From: Anaspis maculata
Lineage: Eukaryota; Arthropoda; Insecta; Coleoptera; Scraptiidae
Direction: 5' to 3'
Length of the DNA stretch: 64,000 nt
Assembly: GCA_949128115.1 (NCBI GenBank)
Contig: OX421966.1
Location: 124,001 to 188,000 of the forward strand
The translations under genes and the position numbers were made by a program. The notes under the pieces were generated by a model. That model saw only the letters and a program-made list of their open reading frames with translations, did no database searches and had not been told where the DNA came from. This document shows, piece after piece, positions 56,752 to 64,000 of this stretch; position 1 is the first letter of the stretch, and every line of letters begins with the position of its first letter.

Positions 56752-57360
56752 ATGGCACAGTCCGGTAATAACAAACCTCTGGGTTATTTACCTCTGTTGA
56801 ATGAAACAACACATTTTTTGACTAAAACAAAACAAAAGTATATCTGCGTTGGTTTAAGCATCCAACATGAATTTGTACCGTTAGTGAGATTGTGCAGCAG
56901 CAGTCAGCATATCGATTTTGAACCGGAAGATTGGATTGAATTCTTGGAAATTTTCGATATACTTATCGATTATCTACAAACCACATCAAATAAACCAATA
57001 CCTCTACATCTGAAAAACTGCAGTATTCACTTCAGTGAAATCAAAACAGTTCGAGTTATACAAATTATCAAGGACCATCAACATGTGTTTTTGGGGAGAG
57101 AAACTGCTGAAGAATGGCGTGCCCTATGTGACATCATCGATAATCGTTTGAACATCCTCAAACATCAGGAGTTTAGAAATTTTTACTTCGACTTGTTAAG
57201 AGGCATGCGAAAGCTAAGTGGCGATTTAATTTCAAATGTATACTGCGTGTTGACTCCATTGCTGCAGACTCATTCTGAAAACGCAAATTGTTTGTTGTTC
57301 ATGCTACATCACTGTCCAGTTATAATACGTATGGATTATGAAAACCTTAAATTTCAATAG
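56752..57360 (+). CDS. Viral protein, unknown (202 aa)
   Basis: A mixed alpha/beta protein with a hydrophobic first half (KYICVGLSIQHEFVPLVRL) and a helical second half rich in His and Cys. No domain was recognised. A GGGGGGAGCAAACTTGACC stretch and a CTATAAC word lie upstream. The last 23 bases overlap the next ORF in another frame. Confidence 0.6.
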   Translation: MAQSGNNKPLGYLPLLNETTHFLTKTKQKYICVGLSIQHEFVPLVRLCSSSQHIDFEPEDWIEFLEIFDILIDYLQTTSNKPIPLHLKNCSIHFSEIKTVRVIQIIKDHQHVFLGRETAEEWRALCDIIDNRLNILKHQEFRNFYFDLLRGMRKLSGDLISNVYCVLTPLLQTHSENANCLLFMLHHCPVIIRMDYENLKFQ

Positions 57361-57634
57361 TTTGAATGATGTAAAAAGAATTGTTATCGAGATAAGCAAA
57401 GAATGTGAATATCTGTTATTCGACGCATCTCACAGCATCAACAAACAGAATGAAATAATAGTTTATACTCTAGCTTATAACTTGTGTTTAGCTTATCTTA
57501 AATCTAGAATAGGAATAGAATATCTTTGTGAGCAGTTCAACTGCGATAGTTATAGGAAATATTTATACAAGTTGAAACCATATCTATCTTGTAATCTAAT
57601 TTTACTTTATAAGTTGTATCAATACTTGAAATAA
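57338..57634 (+). CDS. Viral small protein, unknown (98 aa)
   Basis: The ATG at 57338 lies inside the end of the preceding gene. The product is helical with many Tyr, Leu and Cys residues. Its spacing of Cys/Tyr helices vaguely recalls the small ORFs at 61673 and 62160. AATAAA overlaps the stop region. Confidence 0.5.
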   Translation: MKTLNFNSLNDVKRIVIEISKECEYLLFDASHSINKQNEIIVYTLAYNLCLAYLKSRIGIEYLCEQFNCDSYRKYLYKLKPYLSCNLILLYKLYQYLK

Positions 57635-57729
57635 ATGAATTGAAAAAGAATATTTGTTTGTTTATTTACACAAAGTTTCCCGCAATGAGTGAATAAATCC
57701 TTATATTATTGTAAACTAGGAACAGTGCA

Positions 57730-58146
57730 ATGTTGAGCGTTGCAGGAGCTGGTTTGGTGAACGGTATAATAAACCGTTTACCATTTGAACTACACGTCCC
57801 AGGATATCAATATCTTGGACCTGGCACCAAGTTACATGAACGGTTACAACGTGGGGATTCCGGTATAAACAAATTGGATCAGGCTGCTAGAGAACACGAT
57901 GAAGCCTATTCGAAATCAAAAAATCTAAGCTCTCGTCATATAGCGGATAAGATTCTGGAGAATCGGGCTTGGGAAAGAGTAAAAGCGAAAGATGCGTCAC
58001 TCGGTGAGAAAACAACTGCATGGTTCGTCACCAACATCATGAAAGCCAAACGCAAATTGGGTATGGGGTTGGAAAAGAGACGAAGCGAGAAGAAAAAGAA
58101 GAAGAAAAAGAGGAAGAAAAAGATGGAGATGAAGAAACGACGCTGA
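57730..58146 (+). CDS. Phospholipase A2-domain protein
   Basis: 138 residues. The calcium-loop motif YLGPG (28-32) and the catalytic HD in AAREHDEAY (His56-Asp57) match the PLA2 domain found in parvovirus VP1 and in some adintoviruses. In parvoviruses it lets particles leave endosomes by breaking phospholipid ester bonds. A Gly-rich hydrophobic start precedes it and a Lys/Arg tail (117-138) follows, suggesting a virion-associated, DNA-binding or nuclear-targeted protein. The gene is intact and last in the plus-strand block. Confidence 0.85.
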   Translation: MLSVAGAGLVNGIINRLPFELHVPGYQYLGPGTKLHERLQRGDSGINKLDQAAREHDEAYSKSKNLSSRHIADKILENRAWERVKAKDASLGEKTTAWFVTNIMKAKRKLGMGLEKRRSEKKKKKKKRKKKMEMKKRR

Positions 58147-58308
58147 AGATTCTAGTAGATCTTCTGAAATAACGCATAGAGCGCTAGAATTAATAGAGAT
58201 TATGAAACTTCTATAGTGTATTATTTGAAATAAAAAAAAGAAAAATTTTTCAAAAAAGTATATTTATTCAACATTATTTTTGGTTACACAGTATTTTCTT
58301 CTGCAAAC

Positions 58309-59502
58309 TTAAATTTGCTTGATTTGTTTCGTAAACGCGTTGTAGGTAAATCTTCGATCATGTAGAATTAGAGCATAAGCTGCTGTATTTGCTGGAACTG
58401 CGTCTTTGGTCTCGAATTCTATCCGAAGAACTACGGAATTGGAAAGACTTTCTCTCTGATTCGAAAAATCAATGACGACCATGGGAGCATCCTTGAATTC
58501 ATCGGTATCCAGGGCAGGGTGTGATGATTCGTGATAATAATAGGACTTTTGGAAATTTAGATATAATTGAAACAATGCAGCATAACACTGGTTTGCAAAA
58601 TCAATATTTAAATTTGAGTACGGTTTGCGTTGCGAATTCAAATAAACTCGTATATTTTGGAAAGTTATATGATCAAATTTACTCATATCCTTATCAAACT
58701 TTTTTTCGCGGTCTGTTTGAAATATTAAGATAACGTATCTGGGAGCTTCGCTTGCAGTGGTTGTTTTGATAGGCCATGTATGACTTCTGGTTGTGGGCAC
58801 TGATGGTAAATAGTGTAATTCCCATGAACGGAAAGCAACTGAGGTGTCAACATTTTTACCGATGTATTTTGTCAGGGCTAATTCTCGAGCAAGATTAGGT
58901 ATGATGTGGGGCACATTCCAGTAAATTTTATTGAATACAATCCTAGGCTCAGCATTATTGGTCACATTTAAAACTGCATCATGATCGGTATTGCTCCTTA
59001 TTAGTACGAGTTCCTGCCTCACATTTAACATAATTTTCTTGTAATCCTCTGCAAATCCCAGCAATGTATTGAGTGGTACGCAAACATTGAACTTTCCATG
59101 GAATTTATCAGTAAACGATTTACCCCACCCCGCATTTTCTAATCCCTTGATATCATTTCCCGAAAATGAGCAGTATCCTTTAATAGTCGACGCCAGTCCT
59201 GGTTTTATAGTGGAGTCCACTGGTATACCGTTAACCTCATAACGAATTTCACTTAGACAGTGTGCGAAAAAGTTATCCACCAATTTAGTAGTCTTACTAA
59301 CGCTGCCATCTTTATCTTGGACACTACCTTCTACGTAAATAAAGCTTTGAGACGGTAAAGTGCATAAGTCTTCGGGAATTGGAATTCGTATTTCATCATT
59401 ATTGTTAAATTTTTGGGTGTACGGTTGATGCTCATGATAATCCCATGAAATAATGGAATCATCATAAGCCACTTTTTCTGTTATGTCTAGTACATCAACC
59501 AT
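58309..59502 (-). CDS. Probable major capsid protein (hexon-like)
   Basis: 397 residues, beta-rich, with ordered motifs IPIPEDLCTLPSQSF near the start and APMVVIDFSNQRESLSN, then ALILHDRRFTYN at the end. The C-terminal pattern is recalled from arthropod and cnidarian Polinton-type proteins. Its size suits a compact double jelly-roll (PRD1 P3 is of similar length), though most Polinton capsid proteins are longer. The position beside the penton candidate, pX and protease supports the call. Structure prediction is needed to separate it from other virion proteins. Confidence 0.55.
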   Translation of the reverse strand: MVDVLDITEKVAYDDSIISWDYHEHQPYTQKFNNNDEIRIPIPEDLCTLPSQSFIYVEGSVQDKDGSVSKTTKLVDNFFAHCLSEIRYEVNGIPVDSTIKPGLASTIKGYCSFSGNDIKGLENAGWGKSFTDKFHGKFNVCVPLNTLLGFAEDYKKIMLNVRQELVLIRSNTDHDAVLNVTNNAEPRIVFNKIYWNVPHIIPNLARELALTKYIGKNVDTSVAFRSWELHYLPSVPTTRSHTWPIKTTTASEAPRYVILIFQTDREKKFDKDMSKFDHITFQNIRVYLNSQRKPYSNLNIDFANQCYAALFQLYLNFQKSYYYHESSHPALDTDEFKDAPMVVIDFSNQRESLSNSVVLRIEFETKDAVPANTAAYALILHDRRFTYNAFTKQIKQI

Positions 59503-59647
59503 TATGCTCGACTGATTGTATCCAACTAACGTTATTCACGATTTATTTTATATTAATACTACATATCCTAAAGATTTTAAAAATCTATGATTCACTTGTG
59601 TTAAAGTATGCGTTTTAAAACACTGTTTAGGTCGGCGTGAAATCGTC

Positions 59648-60352
59648 TTAAAAATTATACCCATCACGTTTTAGGTGTAGTCCTACACTAACGACTTCCT
59701 TTCCAAAACTGACCAAATCACCATCTTGATCTAATATTTTAATAGATATTTCATTAATTATGTTGGTTGTGATTGGTAAATAAATAATATTCTTTGGCAC
59801 TTCGATTATTTTATATCCCGGAGGAACTCGAGGGAAAAATTGGTGAATGTAGTGAACAATTTGACCGTTATGATAGGAGCCTGTGGCAATGTTGCAATCT
59901 ACACATAAGGAATTAATCTTCAAAATATTGCTTTGATGTGGTGATTGATGACTAATGTTGGATTGATCAAGTTTTTCACGATTAAACCCCAAGAGAGGCG
60001 CAATGGAGTTTTCCACGTTAAAATCTACGGTTTCCGAGCATTGCAAATGTGTTTTCATCGTATTGTTGTTACCGACTAATTCAAAATGAGGATCAACAAA
60101 TTTCTTCTCCCTCATACTGCTATTCACAAAATCTGATATAGCGCTTATTTCGTATGCTCCAATGGGTATGGTAATTCTTTCCTTGCCAATTTTAATAACA
60201 TTATTGTTTGCGGTAACGTTAGCGATAGAATTAAAAGACTCAAAATCAGTTAAACCTATTACATATGTCACGTTTTTCGGTAATACGATAGGCGGGGTGA
60301 ACTTTGAAGTCAAAATGGAACTTTTCCCAGACAGAGTAAAAAATGATGACAT
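59648..60352 (-). CDS. Probable minor capsid protein (penton-like)
   Basis: 234 residues from ATG at 60352. A beta-rich protein with conserved-looking stretches: IPIGAYEISAI, IAPLLGF, then VPPGYKIIEVPKNIIYLPI and a C-terminal DQDGDLVSFG ... VGLHL. The length and strand pattern suit a single jelly-roll penton. It is next to the capsid candidate with the same strand and spacing. Assigned by context and family memory. Confidence 0.55.
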   Translation of the reverse strand: MSSFFTLSGKSSILTSKFTPPIVLPKNVTYVIGLTDFESFNSIANVTANNNVIKIGKERITIPIGAYEISAISDFVNSSMREKKFVDPHFELVGNNNTMKTHLQCSETVDFNVENSIAPLLGFNREKLDQSNISHQSPHQSNILKINSLCVDCNIATGSYHNGQIVHYIHQFFPRVPPGYKIIEVPKNIIYLPITTNIINEISIKILDQDGDLVSFGKEVVSVGLHLKRDGYNF

Positions 60353-60389
60353 TTTGTTCACACCAGAGCTACCACTCAACTGACAAGAT

Positions 60390-60763
60390 TCACTGATGTG
60401 AATTCAAATATAAAAATTTTAGACACAAATGACCACATTCATAAGAGTTGAAATTTTGGTATCTGTTATAGTTATAAATTATGTTAGGGCTACCAACACT
60501 CCGAAAATATTTTATCACCTCCAAGGGAGGTTTCAAATTGCCCATACTATCGAAATATTTGATGCTTTTCCCGTTTATGACAAAGGCTGTCCAATGCGTA
60601 CCAGGATTATTTTTATCATCCAAATTGAGGATCGCACACTCGTTTTCAAATGGTTTTGATGGAAGGTTGTTGCGCATGTAGACACCACGGAAATGGGGAA
60701 TTTTTAGTACCTTTGCATAATATTTCAAGTCCACATCTGTTAGAGCACGTGTTGGTAGCTTTA
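60390..60763 (-). CDS. Adenain-like maturation cysteine protease, no AUG start
   Basis: The frame contains the C5/Ulp1-type catalytic set: His in GTHWTAFV, Asp in YFDSMGNL, Gln in YQNFN and Cys in YECGHLCL. Proteases of this kind trim capsid and core proteins during virion maturation. Family-like sequence begins at about 60753 (PTRALTDVDL), but no AUG precedes it: the first AUG lies after the conserved FRGVYM segment. The frame opens inside the end of the pX-like gene (60761-61234) and lies in its -1 frame, right after an A8 run. Non-AUG start, -1 frameshift, or a lost start codon are the options. Confidence 0.8.
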
Positions 60764-61234
60764 TTGGTAGTTTTTTTTATATGGCGCAAGGTATAGTCCT
60801 AATCCTTTCTGATGTGCTTTCAAACGGAAACCTTTCCCCAGCGCTATAGACTCCATGGTTTGATTATGTCTGTGGGATTCTTTGAGTTGCTCGGCAGCAC
60901 TTTTCGCATCGTTGACCGCCTTGGCAATTCCTGCAGCTCCACCACTTAAAGCTCCCAAGGCAGATAATGCAGCAAAAATTGGAATGAGTGGGAGGAAGCC
61001 GCCAACTTTTGGTATAGGGATGATGCGTTGCGTTGGGTGTAAGACTTGTTTGTTTTTTATAGAACGCAGTGCGTCTTGAATTGAACCTTGCAAATTAGGG
61101 TTTGGTTTTCCTCGGAGACGTTTCCGAATTGCAGCAACAGCTTTCTTGAAACTAAAAACACCACCAATACGTTTTTTTCCATGGTGTTTTCTCCGTCTTG
61201 GTTTAGGTCTGCTACTAATCCTTACAGTTCCCAT
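60761..61234 (-). CDS. pX-like hydrophobic virion/core protein
   Basis: 157 residues. A very basic N-terminus (RPKPRRRKHHGKKR) is followed by a Gly/Ala/Leu hydrophobic segment (GGFLPLIPIFAALSALGALS, residues 78-97) and a helical tail. This layout matches the pX/mu-type core protein described in adintoviruses. It should bind DNA and the capsid interior and be a substrate of the neighbouring protease. Its stop lies 13-15 bases after the A8 run. Confidence 0.65.
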   Translation of the reverse strand: MGTVRISSRPKPRRRKHHGKKRIGGVFSFKKAVAAIRKRLRGKPNPNLQGSIQDALRSIKNKQVLHPTQRIIPIPKVGGFLPLIPIFAALSALGALSGGAAGIAKAVNDAKSAAEQLKESHRHNQTMESIALGKGFRLKAHQKGLGLYLAPYKKNYQ

Positions 61235-61336
61235 CTCGGTAAATCAGCAACGTAACAATTTGTGTGAATAAGATGCGTTCGATACCTTTTATACTTTTTT
61301 GAAATGTGAGAGTTAGGTGGTATGTGTGAGCGGGAG

Positions 61337-61345
61337 ATAACTATA
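61337..61345 (-). promoter_or_regulatory. Candidate viral promoter motif (minus strand)
   Basis: ATAACTATA on plus, about 100 bases upstream of the pX-like ATG. See the matching TATAGTTATA at 52767. Confidence 0.3.
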
Positions 61346-61395
61346 ACACCATCTCCTGTGAGAAAGTAAAACCAACATAAACCATGCACATGTCT

Positions 61396-61656
61396 TTATT
61401 GCAACTTTTTCTTCATAGCCACAACAAATTTACAATCTTTAGAGTATTTTTCATGCTCCTTCAGAGGTGAGTCATCATGCCTCCACTTGAATACTTCAAT
61501 TCGACAGAAAGGACAGGCCACCATATCTCCCCATTTTGTGTAGAAGAATCCCGCAAACGCCAACGATTCAGGTGTTAGCACTCCTTGCCAGTTGTTAAAG
61601 GTTTTCAGGCGATTGCGGTATGAATACAGCTCAGTGGTGTGGTCTTCAAGACACAT
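61396..61656 (-). CDS. Single-BIR IAP-like protein
   Basis: 86 residues forming one BIR domain: conserved Arg at 14/16, AGFFYTKWGDMVACPFC, then the zinc ligands Cys48, Cys51, His68, Cys75. Insect IAPs and baculovirus IAPs use BIR domains to bind caspases or Hid/Grim-like killers. There is no RING domain, so ubiquitin ligase activity is not expected. Its frame is intact, and its direction differs from the small-gene block on its right. It probably protects the infected cell from apoptosis; acquisition from a host IAP gene is the likely origin. Confidence 0.9.
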   Translation of the reverse strand: MCLEDHTTELYSYRNRLKTFNNWQGVLTPESLAFAGFFYTKWGDMVACPFCRIEVFKWRHDDSPLKEHEKYSKDCKFVVAMKKKLQ

Positions 61657-61672
61657 GGTAGATAAAGGGATG

Positions 61673-62170
61673 TCTCTTATGGAAATGACTTTGTTGTACT
61701 TTTATACATGCTTCACACATGTTTCTATTGAACCAGTTACCTTCACTCTTGGCGTTGGAGTGGGTAGTAGGGTGGGGTGGGATGATATAAAGCTACAAGT
61801 ACTCTGCTGTTTAAAAGACATCATGTGTGAGGTAGAGTGGAAGATTGTGAGAGAGTGTGTCAAAGCTGCACGTTCCCTACTGTATGATCTGCGAGTACAA
61901 TTTTTGGAGGATGCCATTATTAGATACTGTGACGTTGATGACCAGCAACTATATTTTGATGAATGCATAAGACATCGACAAGGAGAAGAGTACTGCACCC
62001 AATATCTTGCAAATGAGATATCTATTCGGCGTTTACACAGATTGCTGTCTGGAATAAAGTTATCATCATTTTTGAAGAAAGTGGAACCGTTCATACTTGA
62101 AGACTACGACGAGGAAGAAGAAGAAGAAGAAGAAGAAGAAGAAGAGGAAGGAGCAGAAGATGACTCCTAA
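61673..62170 (+). CDS. Viral protein, unknown, acidic tail
   Basis: Start uncertain: ATG at 61655 would overlap the BIR start, and 61673 or 61682 leaves a short divergent gap. From 61673 it has 165 residues: a hydrophobic N-terminal stretch, a helical Cys/Tyr-rich middle (YCDVDDQQLYFDECIRHR) and a long Glu run coded by a GAA/GAG repeat. It overlaps the next gene by 11 bases. Confidence 0.5.
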   Translation, partial: SLMEMTLLYFYTCFTHVSIEPVTFTLGVGVGSRVGWDDIKLQVLCCLKDIMCEVEWKIVRECVKAARSLLYDLRVQFLEDAIIRYCDVDDQQLYFDECIRHRQGEEYCTQYLANEISIRRLHRLLSGIKLSSFLKKVEPFILEDYDEEEEEEEEEEEEEGAEDDS

Positions 62171-62465
62171 ACCGCAAGAAACCACAACCTCATCAACCTG
62201 CGAAGAACTATTGAAACTTATTGAAAGTGTACATTCAGAATTGGTACATATGGAACTAAATTATATGCATGAAGCCGTTTATAGGATGGATGAAGTGAAT
62301 TCTCACTATTATTATGAACAAGCTCTCACGTTCGGAAGAGCAGCAAAATTGTGTGAATTATATATTGATAATCAGATATGTTTGATTTGTTTATATGAAC
62401 AAATGCGTATACTTGACTTGGTAGAATATTTACCACAAAATGTATTATCTGATAATAATTCTTGA
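62160..62465 (+). CDS. Viral small protein, unknown (101 aa)
   Basis: The ATG at 62160 overlaps the end of the preceding ORF. All-helical and Tyr/Cys/Leu-rich (YYYEQALTFGRAAKLCELYI). The middle resembles the preceding gene in pattern (acidic residue, Tyr/Phe, Glu-Cys/Ala, Arg, Cys-x-x-Tyr), so the two may be paralogues. AATAAA occurs shortly after the stop. Confidence 0.5.
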   Translation: MTPKPQETTTSSTCEELLKLIESVHSELVHMELNYMHEAVYRMDEVNSHYYYEQALTFGRAAKLCELYIDNQICLICLYEQMRILDLVEYLPQNVLSDNNS

Positions 62466-62945
62466 TACCAGAAATAAAAAACCTGTATGAATATTATTTC
62501 TTTTATTCCATTTTAAAATAATCATGTAAAAAAATACATTTGCCAAGGCGCAAACGGACGGTGTACTTGTGTGATAGAAACAAGCAGGTTCACGAGCTGT
62601 GATGTTTGGTTGTTCAGGTAGTTGTACAATTGGGGTTGACGTATACTTTTGCAAATATCCAGCCTTCTCCTGCCCTTTCACATACACTGCTTCTTCAAGC
62701 TGTGTGAGTTTTTTCACTATCTCTCCAAAGCGATGCATAGGTGTGTGACCTTCAACCCAGTCGATTGTGTGATGGTTGCTCATTACCCAGCGAGCTTCTT
62801 TCTGTTGCGCTGATGGTAGATGATCCATCGGAAAAGGTGCTTTGAAGACAAAGTGTGCAATTTTTGTTCCATCATACGCTGCCATCTCTTTAGCAATTAA
62901 ATTATTTTTATCACCTTTAAAGCATTGAACATCCAGAACTAACAT
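62445..62945 (-). CDS. Conserved Polinton-type protein, unknown (166 aa)
   Basis: Begins MLVLDVQCFKGDKNNLIAKE, with HHTIDWVEGH in the middle and AVYVKGQEKAGYL near residue 86. Proteins with this YVKG-type motif are recalled from many arthropod Polintons without a known role. The C-terminus overlaps the end of the plus-strand gene at 62465 by 21 bases, tail to tail. Confidence 0.65.
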   Translation of the reverse strand: MLVLDVQCFKGDKNNLIAKEMAAYDGTKIAHFVFKAPFPMDHLPSAQQKEARWVMSNHHTIDWVEGHTPMHRFGEIVKKLTQLEEAVYVKGQEKAGYLQKYTSTPIVQLPEQPNITAREPACFYHTSTPSVCALANVFFYMIILKWNKRNNIHTGFLFLVSRIIIR

Positions 62946-63274
62946 TTTTTTTTTGATTTCTGATGGATATAATGCTCGTTCAACACAGTATCAACAACTA
63001 ATGAGTGATACTTATGACCGTTTGAATTTATACTCCACTGTGATGGGTAATTAATAGATAGTTTCGATCTAGAATATTTATTACAAAATCATATCTTCAC
63101 ACATATCAAAGTAAATCAAACATATGTAACAGGTTATTACCTAGCAATAACAACAATTATCAGTAACATTAAACAACCTATTTACATAAGTTTTCACAAT
63201 ATACACTTCTAATATACACATTTTATTCGCTTACTGTACAAACAGTTGATAAACAGTGGATGACTTATAAATAA
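62946..63274. other. Short gap before the polymerase 3' end
   Basis: AT-rich sequence, no ORF of note. May hold the polymerase 3' UTR and the promoter of the minus-strand gene starting at 62945. Confidence 0.4.
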
Positions 63275-64000
63275 TTAGCGTAGTTCTTCACACATGCGTA
63301 GCAATAAATCTAAATTTCGATCTACTACACTATCACAATGTCCCAGTGCATATGTTTTCATGGAATCGTACCTTTTTATGCGTTTATTATCACTAGTACT
63401 TAGAGCCAGCTTATACTGTAATTGGGTATACACAGTATGTAATTTTGATTTGAAAGTAACAGCTTCACAAAATTTTGGAATTTCTTCAAACACTGCATTT
63501 TGATAATCTTGCAGCGTAATTTGTTTTTTTACAGCGGCATAAGGAACCCCTTTTGCTTTTTTCTTGAATTTATCTTTCAACTTTAAATCTCCATCTACCA
63601 CTATCATATATGTCTTTGCACAAAGACCTAAGAACTGTTTAATATACTTATTAGCATACTCGTCTTTCATCAAGCCGATTGTCGGTGGTGAAATTGGAAT
63701 ACCGTGAGGGTTATCTGGACTTAAATTGCTTGTGTCAAATTTATCACAGTATTTTTTGATATCCTGGTATACGTCAGGAGTGAAAATTTCCAAAATCAAG
63801 CTGTCGGTGTCAGTATATAAAAGCTCAACATTGTCTTTGTACAAAGGTTTTATAAAATCATATAGAAAACTGTATATAATTGATTTTGCGATTTCTAAAA
63901 TGCAGAATCCTACATAAAGCGGACGATTATAAAAAACTTTCGTTTTCTTCATCTTGATGGCGCACAACGTTTCAGAGAAAATTGTCGCACTTTCAAAACT
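63275..64000 (-). CDS. Family B DNA polymerase, C-terminal part
   Basis: The frame is open from the window edge (64000) to a stop at 63275, about 241 residues. It contains YTDTDS, the metal-binding motif C of family B polymerases, preceded by a helix typical of protein-primed enzymes (RPLYVGFCILEIAKS), and downstream a Lys-rich thumb (KKKAKGV). Polintons replicate with such a protein-primed polymerase. The exonuclease and palm motifs A and B lie outside the window. Confidence 0.92.
   Translation of the reverse strand, partial: SFESATIFSETLCAIKMKKTKVFYNRPLYVGFCILEIAKSIIYSFLYDFIKPLYKDNVELLYTDTDSLILEIFTPDVYQDIKKYCDKFDTSNLSPDNPHGIPISPPTIGLMKDEYANKYIKQFLGLCAKTYMIVVDGDLKLKDKFKKKAKGVPYAAVKKQITLQDYQNAVFEEIPKFCEAVTFKSKLHTVYTQLQYKLALSTSDNKRIKRYDSMKTYALGHCDSVVDRNLDLLLRMCEELR

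Larger units (their letters stand above)
52760..64000. mobile_element. Polinton/adintovirus-like integrated element, right end cut off
   Basis: A compact gene cluster unlike the intron-rich host around it: packaging ATPase, DD35E integrase with chromodomain, PLA2-domain protein, two capsid candidates, pX-like protein, adenain-like protease, BIR protein and family B polymerase. This set defines Polinton/Maverick elements and the adintoviruses grouped with them. Plus-strand genes run 52900-58146 and meet a minus-strand structural block 59502-61656 tail to tail. Terminal inverted repeats and 6-bp duplications cannot be checked because one end is outside the window. The left limit is approximate. 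Confidence 0.85.

Noticed and set aside
60429..60681. ORFs antisense to the viral protease
   Set aside because: Shadow frames; the minus frame holds the catalytic motifs.

Overview
The window reads as AT-rich nuclear DNA of an insect. Genes are split by introns with normal GT-AG (once GC-AG) sites, introns and intergenic space are full of small inverted-repeat transposons and satellites, and two genes encode Sushi-Wonton-trypsin proteins of the insect modular serine protease type. A hemipteran is plausible, but the order cannot be fixed from the sequence alone.

Layout. 1-2.0 kb: minisatellite and (CACTAC)n microsatellite. 2.1-12.8 kb (+): a nine-exon DNAAF5/HEATR2 gene (HEAT-repeat dynein axonemal assembly factor, 822 aa). 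Its introns hold a hAT-type MITE with a perfect 8-bp target duplication, a TA-flanked MITE, a 2.2-kb TIR transposon and a 12-bp minisatellite. 12.9-19.2 kb (-): a convergent three-exon gene for an unrecognised 1,325-aa acidic/basic repeat protein, with its stop 91 bp from the DNAAF5 stop. Its intron contains a tRNA-like relic, a TIR element and a LINE reverse-transcriptase remnant. 19.3-31.2 kb: repeats, a small two-exon gene with an Orange-like C-terminus (23.9-24.3 kb), an 88-aa ORF, a solo LTR with 4-bp target duplication, and a satellite with dimeric higher-order structure. 32.7-42.4 kb (-): a tandem-fused modular protease gene, Sushi-Wonton-protease-(Gly-His linker)-Sushi-Wonton-protease, in which the first protease keeps His/Asp/Ser and the second has lost the Ser. 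45.9-51.9 kb (+): a divergently oriented single-unit paralogue whose catalytic-Ser exon is not in the window.

52.1-64.0 kb: an integrated Polinton/Maverick-adintovirus-like element, running past the right edge. It carries a spliced small gene, an FtsK/A32-type packaging ATPase, a DD35E integrase with chromodomain, a phospholipase A2-domain protein, two probable capsid proteins, a hydrophobic pX-like virion protein, an adenain-like protease, a one-BIR IAP-like protein, small orphan genes and the C-terminal part of a family B DNA polymerase. Packaging, capsid, maturation, integration and replication genes together describe a virus-like mobile element; PLA2 and BIR genes would fit entry and apoptosis control. 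The protease frame has no AUG at its expected start and is joined to the preceding pX-like frame at an A8 run that matches a -1 slippery heptamer.

Exon joins were worked out by hand from splice sites, reading phase and paralogue comparison. Family assignments rest on motifs, not on database searches.
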